Of a DNA stretch of 64,000 bases, positions 1 to 8,447 are shown in pieces (position 1 is the stretch's first letter; each line of letters begins with the position of its first letter). Position numbers and translations under genes: made by a program. The DNA is from CAVPMW01 sp963706515 (GTDB lineage: Bacteria > Chloroflexota > Anaerolineae > Anaerolineales > UBA4823), in NCBI GenBank assembly GCA_963706515.1, contig CAVPMW010000007.1, forward strand, positions 248,001 through 312,000, written 5' to 3'. The notes beneath the pieces were generated by a model that saw only the letters and a list, made by a program, of their open reading frames with translations, ran no database searches and had not been told where the DNA came from.

Positions 1-289
1 AACCCTCCACTAATCCCCTCAGGAACGGCCAGCGCAGGCGGAGCCTGGCTACGATGAAATTCAGCCCGATGAGGGTAATCGCCGCCAGAAGACCACCGAT
101 TAATGAGGTGTCCGGACCCACCATGGCATTCTGCACGGCATTTGCTACCAATAACAAGACTACCAGGTCAAAGAGCGTCAGCTGGCCGATCTCGCGTTTA
201 CCCGCCAGACGCATAAACAGCAGCACAAAAACGTAGATGACTGCTGTTCGTAATATGATTTCAAATGCCTGTGTACCCAGTGTAAACAT
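1..289 (-). CDS. DUF421 (YetF-like) membrane protein, partial
   Basis: The gene begins at 289 on the minus strand behind a clear GGAGG ribosome site and runs off the left edge, so only about 96 N-terminal residues are visible. They begin MFTLGTQAFEIILRTAVIYV and continue with the motif RLAGKREIGQLTLFDLVVLL, which is typical of the N-terminal membrane part of DUF421/YetF proteins (two to three helices, then the family's KRE-x-GQ-x-T signature). The role of the family is poorly defined; members are inner membrane proteins. Its upstream neighbour is a broken P-type ATPase gene, 46 bases away. The family call is fairly sure, the function is not. Confidence 0.75.
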   Translation of the reverse strand, partial: MFTLGTQAFEIILRTAVIYVFVLLFMRLAGKREIGQLTLFDLVVLLLVANAVQNAMVGPDTSLIGGLLAAITLIGLNFIVARLRLRWPFLRGLVEG

Positions 290-335
290 TTCCCCTCCAT
301 TACTTACTCAGCGGATAGGATCGCAAGAAGTCTGG

Positions 336-728
336 TCAAGAAGCCGGATATGCGACCACCGATTTTATCGTGACCTGGGCGCGCAGCTTTTCAGCCGCCT
401 GGCTTGCCCGGTACTCCTGGAACGTGCTTAACTGCGCACTCGCTATTACGATGAGTAAAATAATTCCGGCGTCGAGCCAATCCTGGACAATCCCCGAAAC
501 GATGGTGGCAACCAACAATATAATGATGATCGGGTTTTTAAATTGCCGGATAAAAATTCCGAATGCTGTGGATCGTTCTTTGGTCTTTAACAGGTTTGGA
601 CCGTAACGCGCCAGGCGGGCTGCTGCCTCAGCCGGTGAGAGCCCTCTGTCTGAGCTCTCAAGATCTTCGAGCAGTTCTGCTTGAGGAATGCTCCAATACT
701 TGTCTATGTGAGGTGATGCCTGATCCAT
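336..728 (-). pseudogene. P-type cation ATPase, N-terminal remnant
   Basis: Starting at the ATG at 728, about 130 residues match the N-terminus of a cation-transporting P-type ATPase. There is a cation-ATPase N domain (YWSIPQAELLEDLESS, then GLSPAEAAARLARYGPN), the first two membrane helices (NPIIIILLVATIVSGIVQDW and a second hydrophobic stretch) and the start of the actuator domain (EYRASQAAEKLRAQV). A TGA follows shortly after. The phosphorylation motif DKTGT, the ATP-binding domain and six or more helices, about 700 residues, are missing, and an unrelated DUF421 gene begins 47 bases later. The composition resembles MgtA- or calcium-type pumps. I read it as a deletion remnant; a short product is unlikely to transport. 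Confidence 0.75.
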
Positions 729-784
729 AACTCTGCTGGGCGAGGCCGGGATAGGATTGTTCGGTAAAACTAAATTAGAACTTA

Positions 785-870
785 TCCGAAAATACGAGGG
801 GTTCCGATTTTGTGGTGTGTGCGGCTTCGCCGCACACACCACAAAATCGGTTCTCCCGTCCATTTTCGGA
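785..870. repeat. Palindromic intergenic element, copy A
   Basis: The outer arms are TCCGAAAAT and ATTTTCGGA. Inside is a perfect hairpin (804-850) with arms CCGATTTTGTGGTGTGTGCG and its complement around a GGCTTCGCC tip. The 86-base unit recurs almost unchanged at 11310-11395. It lies just beyond the 3' end of the S41 protease gene, so it could also act as a terminator for that operon. Confidence 0.85.
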
Positions 871-929
871 TAGATACTTAATAGATCAAATCGTCCACCA
901 TTTTACATGATTTTTCCTTTGCGCGCCTT

Positions 930-2171
930 TTATTTGCTCAGCAGATCTAATCCCCTGGCTAGCTGAGTATCATCGGCGATCTTCCATGCATCGACTGTCA
1001 TATTCTGCTCTGCAGTGGGAAGTAGCGCAGTGGTGTTCTCTCCCAGGCTGGCAGTAATATCCGGGACAATCCCCTGGTGCCAGATGACCCGTCCTTTGGG
1101 CGTCAGCCATTCTTCGGTAGCCAATAACACAGCAGATTTGTCGGAAAGGGAGAACTCGTTCAATACTGTACCGGTTCCAAAAGTCGTCTCGCCTACCAGC
1201 TTTGCCCGACCAGCATCCTGCAGCGCTCCGGAGACAATCTCTGATGCACTGGCGGAGCCATTGTTGATCAGGACCACCATTGGCAGATCAGTAGCCAGAC
1301 CACCTTTCTGCACAGGAACATTCGTCACTTTTCCATTGGAGTCCTTCTCTTGCAGTACAATCCCATCCTTCAAGAACTGGCTGGTAACCGAAACTGCTTC
1401 GCCCAATAACCCACCAGGATTGTTCCGCAGGTCTAAAATAATCCCTGCAGCGCCTGCCTTGCGGATATCTTTCAACGCTGTTTTAAGCTCGTCCGCTATG
1501 CCGCCCCGAAAAGCCGCAATACGCAAGTGAGCTACTTTGGTCCCCGGGATCATTGCCCAGCTGACAGAATTCAGGCGGATTCGAGCGCGGGTAATCGTCA
1601 AATCTATCTTTTTACCCGTCGCCGGGTCTTGGAATTGAATGCGCACCTGTGTCCCTGCGGGTCCCATGATGCGCCCGACAACATCGCCGAGCGGCAGCCC
1701 GGTGACGTCTTCCCCGTCCACCTTTAAAATGATATAACCTGGTTTTACCCCGGCTTTGAGTGCAGGTGAGCCATCCATGGGAGCTACAATGACCACATGC
1801 CCGTCCTTAGGTTCAACCTCCGCCCCAATCCCTTCAAATTCGCCCTTGTTGAAATCATGCTCGGACTGCACTACTTCCGGCGGCATAAAGCGGCTGTGCC
1901 CTGTGTCTCCCAAAGCATCTACCATCCCGCTGATCGCTCCGTAAACCAATTTTTGGGGGTCCAGCCCGGCGCGTTCAACATAATGCTGCTGGATGACGTT
2001 CCAGGCTTCGGCTACCAGCTTCAGCTGCTCGCTTACATTCTGTTGGTCAGTCAGACTTTGAGCGCGCGCAGTTAATACACCGCGATCGAGCAAAATTCCC
2101 CCCGCCAGACCCACGCTCAAGACCAGAACCAGCATAAACCCATATAAAAGGACTTTAAGGCGATTACTCAT
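930..2171 (-). CDS. S41 family C-terminal processing peptidase (CtpA-like)
   Basis: 413 residues. An N-terminal membrane anchor (about residues 7-28) is followed by the S41 N-terminal helical region, a PDZ domain (around GIGAEVEPKDGHVVIVAPMD to GRIMGPAGT) and the S41 core with LDLRNNPGGLL and the nucleophile motif NNGSASASEI (Ser near residue 305). The family cleaves C-termini of exported proteins using a Ser-Lys dyad. Here the usual lysine position reads TTFGTGTV (near residue 330) instead of TFGKG-x-x-Q, so the lysine appears replaced by threonine. It overlaps the upstream tatA-like gene by one base (TAATG), which suggests translational coupling. The fold is certain; the catalytic mechanism is open. 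Confidence 0.9.
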   Translation of the reverse strand: MSNRLKVLLYGFMLVLVLSVGLAGGILLDRGVLTARAQSLTDQQNVSEQLKLVAEAWNVIQQHYVERAGLDPQKLVYGAISGMVDALGDTGHSRFMPPEVVQSEHDFNKGEFEGIGAEVEPKDGHVVIVAPMDGSPALKAGVKPGYIILKVDGEDVTGLPLGDVVGRIMGPAGTQVRIQFQDPATGKKIDLTITRARIRLNSVSWAMIPGTKVAHLRIAAFRGGIADELKTALKDIRKAGAAGIILDLRNNPGGLLGEAVSVTSQFLKDGIVLQEKDSNGKVTNVPVQKGGLATDLPMVVLINNGSASASEIVSGALQDAGRAKLVGETTFGTGTVLNEFSLSDKSAVLLATEEWLTPKGRVIWHQGIVPDITASLGENTTALLPTAEQNMTVDAWKIADDTQLARGLDLLSK

Positions 2172-2395
2172 TAATCCTCTTCCTCTTTTTCGTCTACCAT
2201 AATAGCTTGTGGCGCTGCAGGAGCTGCAGGGGCGGGCGTATTCTCTTGATCAACTTCGTCATCCCCTTTTAATCCTTCACGAAACTCGTGGATGCCCGAG
2301 CCCAATTCTCTGCTGAGTTTTACCAGTCTGCCAGGACCGAAGATCAGCACGACGATGAACAGCACAATTAATAATTCCGGAAGTCCGATATCCAT
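2171..2395 (-). CDS. tatA: Twin-arginine translocase subunit TatA/TatE-like
   Basis: 74 residues with the classical Tat A/B layout: a short periplasmic N-terminus, one membrane helix (PELLIVLFIVVLIFGPGRL), the FGPGRL hinge, an amphipathic helix (KLSRELGSGIHEFREGLKGD) and an acidic, Pro/Ala-rich tail. TatA oligomers form the pore for folded Tat substrates. There is a good ribosome site (GGGAGG) upstream. It sits between HtrA and the S41 protease, all on the minus strand, so it probably belongs to an envelope export and quality-control operon. No TatC is seen in the window. TatA and TatB cannot be separated from the sequence alone, but the short length favours TatA. Confidence 0.88.
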   Translation of the reverse strand: MDIGLPELLIVLFIVVLIFGPGRLVKLSRELGSGIHEFREGLKGDDEVDQENTPAPAAPAAPQAIMVDEKEEED

Positions 2396-2420
2396 TCTTG
2401 CCTCCCAAAATTAACGGGGC

Positions 2421-2462
2421 TGGATCGACCCAGCTCGGATATTACCGGACTAGGTCGATCCA
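2421..2462. terminator. Inverted repeat between htrA and tatA
   Basis: Ten-base arms TGGATCGACC and GGTCGATCCA are separated by 22 bases, between the HtrA stop and the tatA start. There is no long T-run, so this may be an attenuator, an mRNA processing site or a protein site rather than a full terminator. Confidence 0.4.
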
Positions 2463-2503
2463 ATTTTACGCCAACACTCACATCTCGGGGGAATTCCCCG
2501 GGG

Positions 2504-4243
2504 TTATGGCAGATTCGCCGGTCGCTCGGCGAGGGTGAGCTCAGCCTGTACCTGCTCGCCATTTCGCAGAACGGAAAGGGTAACCTTATCTCCAGGATTG
2601 TGCTGCTGGATGGCGCTCAACAGCTCTTCAATCGACGTCACCGGCTGCCCATCGAACTCAGTAATCACGTCACCGCCCACCAGGGTGGATTGTCCATTCA
2701 ACGTAGCGGGAGTGCTGCTACCCTGCAAGCCAGCCTGTTCGGCCGGGCTGCCAGGCTCTACCTGGGCAATCATGACACCCTGCTGACCGCTGGGCAGGTT
2801 CATCGCCTGGGCGATCTCGGGAGTCAGGGTACCCGCGTTGATTCCCATCCACGCACGATTTGTGGAAGGTTGCTCCTGCTGGGGTGATTGAGGCAGCTGA
2901 GGCTGCTGTGGTAGCTGGGGGAGCTGCCCTGCATCGGCAGACTGAGGAGCCTCAGCCGGACGTTTTCCCAGAGTCACAACTACGGTTGTTTCCTTACCAT
3001 CCCGCAGGATCGTCAGGGTCACTTTCTGACCTACGGTAGTGTTATTGCTCAGGTAAGTGATCAGGTCGTCCATCGCCTTGACGGGTTGACCGTCGATCGC
3101 AGTGATCACATCCCCACCTACAGCCACGTCCTGCCCATCGATCTGGGTCTGGTTCGTGCTGGCATGTAAGCCGGCTGTGTCGGCAGGTCCACCTGGGACG
3201 ACAGTTTCTACCAGGGCGCCGCGCTGCGTGGACTTAAGACCCATCGCAGTTGCCAGGCTTGAAGTAAGCTCGGTGCCGCTTATTCCCAGGTAGGCATGCT
3301 CAAAGCCGCCGGTCTGGATTAATGAGGGAACCACACGATTAACGATAGCTGAGGGGATGGCAAAACCGACCCCAGAATTGGCGCGTACTGGCGATTCGAT
3401 TGCAGCGGTGACACCGATAACTTCGCCGCTCGCATTCAGCAGCACGCCGCCTGAGTTCCCTGGGTTGATTGCCGCATCGGTCTGGATCACATCCGGGATT
3501 GAGTAGGATTGACCGTTGGTGGCGGTCTCGCTGGCAGGCAGCAAACGACCCACTGAAGAGACGATCCCAGCAGTCAGAGTGCCTTCCAGACCGAAGGGGT
3601 TCCCGATAGCGATTGCGACCTCGCCAACCTTTACCTGGCTCGAATCAGCCAGTTTCACCGGCTGCAGGTTCTCGCCGGCCGCGTCCACTTTGACAACCGC
3701 CAGATCGCTGGAAGGATCATTGCCAACCAGGGTTGCTGGAAAAGAGTTGCCATCGCTGAAAGTTACTTCGATTTTATCGGCACCATCCACGACATGGTTA
3801 TTGGTGACGATATGGCCCTGAGTGTCCCAAACGAAACCGGAGCCGAGCGCCTGGCTGACCTGAGGAGCTTGCTGATCGGGGTTATTTGGGTCCTGGGGCA
3901 GGTTAAAAGGCGACTGGCCACTATCGAGAGTCAGCCCGCTCACCTGCGACACCACCCGGATGTTGACCACCGATGGGTTAACCTGGGCATAAATGTCGGA
4001 CAGCATGCCTTCGTACGCAGCAACCAGCTCGGGATGAGCGGTCGCGCTGCTTGCTGCCTGGGCCGCTATAAGAGGCTTGGCAGCTTCCTTGGCTACCGTG
4101 CTGACCTGGTTGGCGGTCCCATTGGCGATTGAATCAAGCTGGTTGAGCGCCTGGTTGGGCAATGCTGACATTAACCCGCAGGCTGAGAGCAAAATGGCTG
4201 CTACTACGCCTATGCTCAGGATTGTGATCGATTGCTTTTTCAT
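2504..4243 (-). CDS. HtrA/DegP-type serine protease, lipoprotein, two PDZ domains
   Basis: 579 residues. The N-terminus is a lipoprotein signal (MKKQSITILSIGVVAAILLS followed by ACGL, lipobox cysteine near residue 22), so the protein should be membrane-anchored outside the cytoplasm. The trypsin-like domain has the complete triad: TNNHVVDG (His), SSDLAVVKVD (Asp) and the nucleophile motif NPGNSGGVL (Ser). Two PDZ domains follow (from AYLGISG, and from AWMGINAGTL to the end), joined by an unusual linker of repeated PQLPQ units. HtrA proteins degrade or refold damaged exported proteins. The start is fixed by a strong GGAGG site. Downstream lie tatA and the S41 protease; upstream is the FtsH-like gene. 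Confidence 0.93.
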   Translation of the reverse strand: MKKQSITILSIGVVAAILLSACGLMSALPNQALNQLDSIANGTANQVSTVAKEAAKPLIAAQAASSATAHPELVAAYEGMLSDIYAQVNPSVVNIRVVSQVSGLTLDSGQSPFNLPQDPNNPDQQAPQVSQALGSGFVWDTQGHIVTNNHVVDGADKIEVTFSDGNSFPATLVGNDPSSDLAVVKVDAAGENLQPVKLADSSQVKVGEVAIAIGNPFGLEGTLTAGIVSSVGRLLPASETATNGQSYSIPDVIQTDAAINPGNSGGVLLNASGEVIGVTAAIESPVRANSGVGFAIPSAIVNRVVPSLIQTGGFEHAYLGISGTELTSSLATAMGLKSTQRGALVETVVPGGPADTAGLHASTNQTQIDGQDVAVGGDVITAIDGQPVKAMDDLITYLSNNTTVGQKVTLTILRDGKETTVVVTLGKRPAEAPQSADAGQLPQLPQQPQLPQSPQQEQPSTNRAWMGINAGTLTPEIAQAMNLPSGQQGVMIAQVEPGSPAEQAGLQGSSTPATLNGQSTLVGGDVITEFDGQPVTSIEELLSAIQQHNPGDKVTLSVLRNGEQVQAELTLAERPANLP

Positions 4244-4289
4244 CTTACCTCCGAATGTTGAAACGATTTAATTGATCTCCGGACAAGAT

Positions 4290-5822
4290 TCATCCGGGTT
4301 CTGACAGGTTGTTGTTTACAATGACGCCAGGGGTGAGCATTTCTTTCGCCTGCTCGTCCCACTGGCGTGCGCCTAAGACGCGATTGATCATTTCACGGTC
4401 AATAGTCTCTTCGCGCATAATCACTTCGGCTAACCGGTCCAGCTGGTTACGATTGGCAATCAGCAGATTGCAGGCTGCATGGTGGTACTCCTCCAGCAGC
4501 TGGCGAACTTCCTGGTCAGCCAGCGCCAGGGTCCCTTCGGACCATCTCTGAAATGAGCTTTCACTGCCGGCTGAAGCATGCTCGTCGGCTTCCAGGACGA
4601 CCGGGCCGATGCTCCCCATTCCCCAGTGCAGCACAATTTGGCGAGCCAGGCGGGTTGCTTGTTGAAGATCGGACTCGGCCAGGTTGGTCGCTTCCCCCAG
4701 AGTCACTTCTTCCGCCGCTCGTCCAGCCAGCAATACGGCAAGATCAGCTAACAGCTCGGACCGGCTTCGAACGCCGCTTTCCAGCGGTGCATGCAGGGCA
4801 CATGCCGGCCCGTTCCAGCTAGCCGGCAGGATCGATACTTCAGAAAGAGGCTGCGAGCCCGGCACCAACCAGGCGACCAGGGCATGTCCGGCAGCATGAT
4901 AGACGACCATCCGGCGGAGCTCATCGCTCATTAAAAATGCCGAGGGCACATCCACCAGGATGCGTTCCAGGGCTGCTTCGAAATCAACCATCTGAACCTG
5001 TTCCCGACTCTTTAGCGATGCATTGAATGCAGCTCTGCGGCAAAGGTTTGCCAGGTCTGCGTCGCGCAGCCCGGTTGTCGTGCTGGCAAGCAGTCCCAGG
5101 TTGACGTCCAGGCCGAGGCTCATTGAGCGGGTGCAGATCCGCAGGATTGCTTCGCGCTGCCGGTGTTTTGGCAGATCCAATGCGCTCTTGCGGGAGAAGA
5201 AGCCGACCAGCGATGCTGGCAGATGATTAAATTCCACACTCAGCCCAATCACGAATACCCGGTTCTCCGTGAGCCGTTTGAGATCGGTCAAAAGCTGCAC
5301 TAAAACCTGCTCATCGCCTGCGGGTTGTGGGGTGTGTGGCAGCTCTAAGCTCTCGAAGCCCTCAATTAATACGATTGCTGGAGCCTGCCGCTGTACCCAC
5401 TGCATCTGCTTATGCACGGATTCGGGGTCGATGCCAGGCACCAGCCAGTCTGCAATCTGTAGGCGCAGTAAAGGTACCTTAGCCTGACCCGCTAACCCTT
5501 GCACGACAATGGGCACGCCCGCCGTATTCAGTCCGGTGAGCAGGAGTGAGCGCTCTGGCGTGGCGTCACTGGGGCCAGCCATTTTTGGGCTCTGTAGGAA
5601 ATGGGACGCATCCTGCAGAATTGCCTTCAGCCGCGGATCACATTCTGTTTCGTCCAATTTAACGGTAGGGCGTTCTACCCCCAGGGCAGCTGCCTGGACA
5701 GAGCGGTTCTTCTGGGTGCCTGCTTGTTTGAAAAAGCGGTATACGTACCAGATGGTGAGTGCCATTGAAAATACTAATGGCACTCCCACCATCAGGAAAC
5801 CATCCAACCTACCATTAAACAT
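4290..5822 (-). CDS. FtsH-like AAA/M41 protein with lost catalytic motifs
   Basis: About 510 residues. I chose the ATG at 5822 because it has a GGAG site at good spacing; a GTG at 5843 would add seven residues. One membrane helix near the N-terminus is followed by a region shaped like the FtsH AAA domain, an AAA lid (LRDADLANLCRRAAFNASLK) and an M41-like domain. The Walker A site is degenerate (LLLTGLNTAGVPIVV, no GKT), the Walker B acids are replaced (IVLIEGFESL instead of IDEID) and the zinc site reads HAAGH (about residues 309-313) where FtsH has HEAGH. The third zinc-ligand region (LAESDLQQATRLARQIV) is kept. Neither ATPase nor protease activity is therefore expected; a regulatory or scaffold role is an inference. 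It sits between a histidine kinase and htrA. Confidence 0.85.
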   Translation of the reverse strand: MFNGRLDGFLMVGVPLVFSMALTIWYVYRFFKQAGTQKNRSVQAAALGVERPTVKLDETECDPRLKAILQDASHFLQSPKMAGPSDATPERSLLLTGLNTAGVPIVVQGLAGQAKVPLLRLQIADWLVPGIDPESVHKQMQWVQRQAPAIVLIEGFESLELPHTPQPAGDEQVLVQLLTDLKRLTENRVFVIGLSVEFNHLPASLVGFFSRKSALDLPKHRQREAILRICTRSMSLGLDVNLGLLASTTTGLRDADLANLCRRAAFNASLKSREQVQMVDFEAALERILVDVPSAFLMSDELRRMVVYHAAGHALVAWLVPGSQPLSEVSILPASWNGPACALHAPLESGVRSRSELLADLAVLLAGRAAEEVTLGEATNLAESDLQQATRLARQIVLHWGMGSIGPVVLEADEHASAGSESSFQRWSEGTLALADQEVRQLLEEYHHAACNLLIANRNQLDRLAEVIMREETIDREMINRVLGARQWDEQAKEMLTPGVIVNNNLSEPG

Positions 5823-6177
5823 CCCAAACTCCACAGAAACCACCCTGCGCTCTAAGAGAGAACCAGGTCATCATGGCAATATCATACAGGGTTTATTTGT
5901 GCGTGTCTTTATCCGCGCTATATGGCAACCTTAAGCTTACCTTATGGCGGAGTACTCGTGTTCAGGCTTTGGAGCTCGGAATTCAAATTCAACATCAAGC
6001 CTGGACAAAGCACGAAGTACAGTCACATAAAATCTGTTCGATATTCAGGTATTATTCAAGCCTGATTATCGAAGCGTCACCGTTCAAAAGTTTTGTGACT
6101 GTTTTTGGAGTTTTTGTCAAATAAAATGGAGACTCGCAGAATTTCAGCCTGGGACCTGATCTTGAGTAATGACTTTC
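5823..6177. other. Intergenic region upstream of the FtsH-like gene
   Basis: About 350 bases between the histidine kinase stop and the FtsH-like start. It is richer in A and T than its flanks. No convincing reading frame on either strand. It should hold the promoter of the FtsH-like/HtrA block (a TATGAT lies in minus-strand sense about 60 bases upstream of the start), but no good -35 partner is visible. Confidence 0.4.
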
Positions 6178-7596
6178 CTAGACAGTGACAGGTATCCAGA
6201 CCGTAAATTGGCTCCCCAGACCCGGCGTCGATTCGAGCTCGATCCGTCCGCCATGCGCCTGGATCAGCTCGCGAGCGATGCTTAGCCCTAACCCCATACC
6301 CTGCTTGATGCGCCGGTCTTGCCGTCCGCGGTAAAAAGGAGTGAAGATCAATTCCTGCTCGTCGGGAGGGATTCCGGGCCCGGTGTCGGCTACCCGAATC
6401 CAGACTTGAGCTTGCTGCGCGCCCGCCGACACCGAAACCGAGCGACCGCCAGGCGTATACTTGACGGCATTGCTCAACAAGTTGCCAATCACCTGGGCCA
6501 GCCGGGTTGGGTCGCCGCTCACCAGAGGCAAGCCGGGGGCAAGCTCCACCTGCCAGTGCAGGTTTTTTTCCTGAGCAGCTTCCTGCCACGGGCTCATGAC
6601 TTTAGGCAGCCATTCATTCAAGTTGATGGGTTCACAGGCAAGCTCGAGCGAGCCTAATACCTGCTCGTGCAGGTGAGCCAGGTCTTCGAGGATGTGCTGC
6701 AAACGCGCCGCTTCCTCGTCCATTCCCTGGGTCAGCTCTGCCAGGAGCTGCGGGTCTTGCCAGGCTCCTTTGGATAACGCCTGGATGGCTGATCGCAGCG
6801 CTCCCAGCGGCCTGCCCAGCTCGTGCACCAGGTTCGCCAGGAGCTGACGCCGGCTCTCTTCCAGCGAATGCAGCCGTTCAACCAGATAATTGACCGCGCG
6901 CACCTGGTTGCGCATTTCTTCAGGTCCCTGCTCCAGCAGCGATTCGCTGCCTTGACCGTTCGCCAGGTCATAGATTACCTCAGTCACCCGTTGGACGGGT
7001 TTGCCGATGTTAACCGCCAGCGCCGACCCCAGGATCCCTCCGAGGAGCAGACCCAACAGCAGAACGACAGCAATCAATAAGCGGAACTGTGAGAACACCT
7101 GATAGATTGAATCCAACCGGTATGTAACCCGCACGATGCCGGTTACCCCCTGGAAAGGGCTGGTGACCGGCGTCAGGACATCGATCAGAACATCGTTAAG
7201 GCGTAGTGGAGAATAGTTGGTCAGGATTGCATCTTTTCCTGCCTTGGCAGTTGTCAGACCAGGCGAGGAGATGACTGCTCCCAGCCGGTTGCTGTCGGCG
7301 GGATCACTGGAATAGAGCAGCTCGCCCCCCGGGGCGAGGAACATTACTCGAACCGAGGGATCGAGCTGGACCCGCCCCATCATTCCTTGAACCAGGACAG
7401 GATTCCCCCACAGCTCAAACTCACTCCGGCTGATCTCGCTCAGCATCCGGGCATCTTTCAGCAGGTCAGAAGCCAGGCGCGGGAGCACAAACTGGGTTTC
7501 GAGGATATATGCCAGGGCGATGCCCATAATCGGTATGGTAATCAGTAATGGCAGCAGGTGGCTAAGGATCAAGCGGTTGCGTAATGAGCGCAGCAT
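6178..7596 (-). CDS. Membrane sensor histidine kinase
   Basis: 472 residues. Two membrane helices (about residues 10-30 and 170-195) enclose an extracytoplasmic sensor; a HAMP-like region follows (INIGKPVQRVTEVIYDLANG is close to its start). The dimerisation helix has NLVHELGRPLGALRSAI with the phospho-acceptor His near residue 258, and the ATPase domain has the N box GNLLSNAVKYTP, the G1 box VADTGPGIP and the G2 box GMGLGLSIARELI. The ATG at 7596 overlaps the stop of the response regulator (TGATG), so the two are coupled. The kinase should phosphorylate the adjacent OmpR-type regulator. The signal is unknown. Intact, no frameshift. Confidence 0.92.
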   Translation of the reverse strand: MLRSLRNRLILSHLLPLLITIPIMGIALAYILETQFVLPRLASDLLKDARMLSEISRSEFELWGNPVLVQGMMGRVQLDPSVRVMFLAPGGELLYSSDPADSNRLGAVISSPGLTTAKAGKDAILTNYSPLRLNDVLIDVLTPVTSPFQGVTGIVRVTYRLDSIYQVFSQFRLLIAVVLLLGLLLGGILGSALAVNIGKPVQRVTEVIYDLANGQGSESLLEQGPEEMRNQVRAVNYLVERLHSLEESRRQLLANLVHELGRPLGALRSAIQALSKGAWQDPQLLAELTQGMDEEAARLQHILEDLAHLHEQVLGSLELACEPINLNEWLPKVMSPWQEAAQEKNLHWQVELAPGLPLVSGDPTRLAQVIGNLLSNAVKYTPGGRSVSVSAGAQQAQVWIRVADTGPGIPPDEQELIFTPFYRGRQDRRIKQGMGLGLSIARELIQAHGGRIELESTPGLGSQFTVWIPVTV

Positions 7597-8294
7597 CAAG
7601 CCTCGACGCTTTCCAGCTTATATCCCACCCCGCGCACGGTCAGGATGCGTCCAGGCCGGTTCGGGTCAGCCTCAAGCTTTTCGCGCAGCCAGCGAATATG
7701 GACATATACAACCTGCGGCTGTCCTACGAATTCCGCACCCCAGACCCTGGCAAGCAAATCATCCACAGATAATACCCTGCCCGGCTCCTGGGCAAGGGCG
7801 GACAGCAGGTCAAACTCTCGCGGCGTCAGGCTCACCGGTCGGTTGCTGACCGTTACGGTATGGGCAACCGGATCGACCATCATATCGCCGATAACCAGGG
7901 CGGTTGGCAGCTCGTGAGGGCGTGCGGGAGTCGTTACCCTGCGCAGGACGGCTTTGATGTGGGCGAGCAAGACGTCTACATCAAAGGGCTTGGTCAGGTA
8001 ATCATCGGCTCCCAGCTCCAACCCCACCACTTCATCCAGATTCCTGCGGCGGGCGGTCAAGAAGATCACCGGCAGAACGAGCTGCTCTTTGAACAGGCGC
8101 AGGGCGTCCAGACCGTCCATACCCGGCAAGCCGATATCCAACAGCACCAGATCAGGCCGCTCACGGCGCGCCAAGGCCAGGGCGTCTTCCGCATTTCCAG
8201 CCGTGTTCGTCAGGTAGCCGGCTTGTTCCAGGTTGAACGCCAGGCTGCGCCGTAAAAGAACGTCATCATCGATGACCAGGATTCGTTTTGCCAT
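7596..8294 (-). CDS. OmpR/PhoB-type response regulator
   Basis: 232 residues from the ATG at 8294 (MAKRILVIDDD). A longer reading from 8324 adds ten residues with no family support. The receiver domain has the acidic pocket (IDDD), the phospho-acceptor Asp in VLLDIGLPGMDG, the conserved Thr (FLTARR) and Lys (YLTKPFDVD). The C-terminal winged helix carries LTPREFDLLSALAQEPGRVLS and the recognition region VVYVHIRWLREKLE. It pairs with the kinase encoded immediately downstream. A palindromic repeat (8347-8402) lies just upstream of the start. Target genes are unknown. Confidence 0.93.
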   Translation of the reverse strand: MAKRILVIDDDVLLRRSLAFNLEQAGYLTNTAGNAEDALALARRERPDLVLLDIGLPGMDGLDALRLFKEQLVLPVIFLTARRRNLDEVVGLELGADDYLTKPFDVDVLLAHIKAVLRRVTTPARPHELPTALVIGDMMVDPVAHTVTVSNRPVSLTPREFDLLSALAQEPGRVLSVDDLLARVWGAEFVGQPQVVYVHIRWLREKLEADPNRPGRILTVRGVGYKLESVEA

Positions 8295-8346
8295 TACTGC
8301 CTCGGAAAGTTGTCCCCAGGGCAAAGTATACTACGAGGTAAATGAA

Positions 8347-8447
8347 TTCCGAAAACGATGTACAGGTGGCGCCAAAGCGCCACCTGTACCTCGTTTTCGG
8401 AAATTTCCCTCCCGATTTTGGGGAGGGGAAGGGGTGGGGCTTATTTC
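8347..8447. repeat. Palindromic intergenic element, copy B (half-element)
   Basis: A perfect hairpin at 8347-8402 has outer arms TTCCGAAAACGA/TCGTTTTCGGAA and inner stem TACAGGTGGCGC. It is followed by a second hairpin, CCCTCCC-GATTTTG-GGGAGGG (8407-8427), and by GGGGTGGGGCTTATTTC. In reverse complement this end matches GAAATAAGCCCCGCCC at 62642, so both sites carry the same compound element. It lies between the Rieske gene 3' end and the response regulator start. Confidence 0.75.

Noticed and set aside
785..870. CRISPR repeat
   Set aside because: Only single copies at each locus, no regular spacing and no cas genes.
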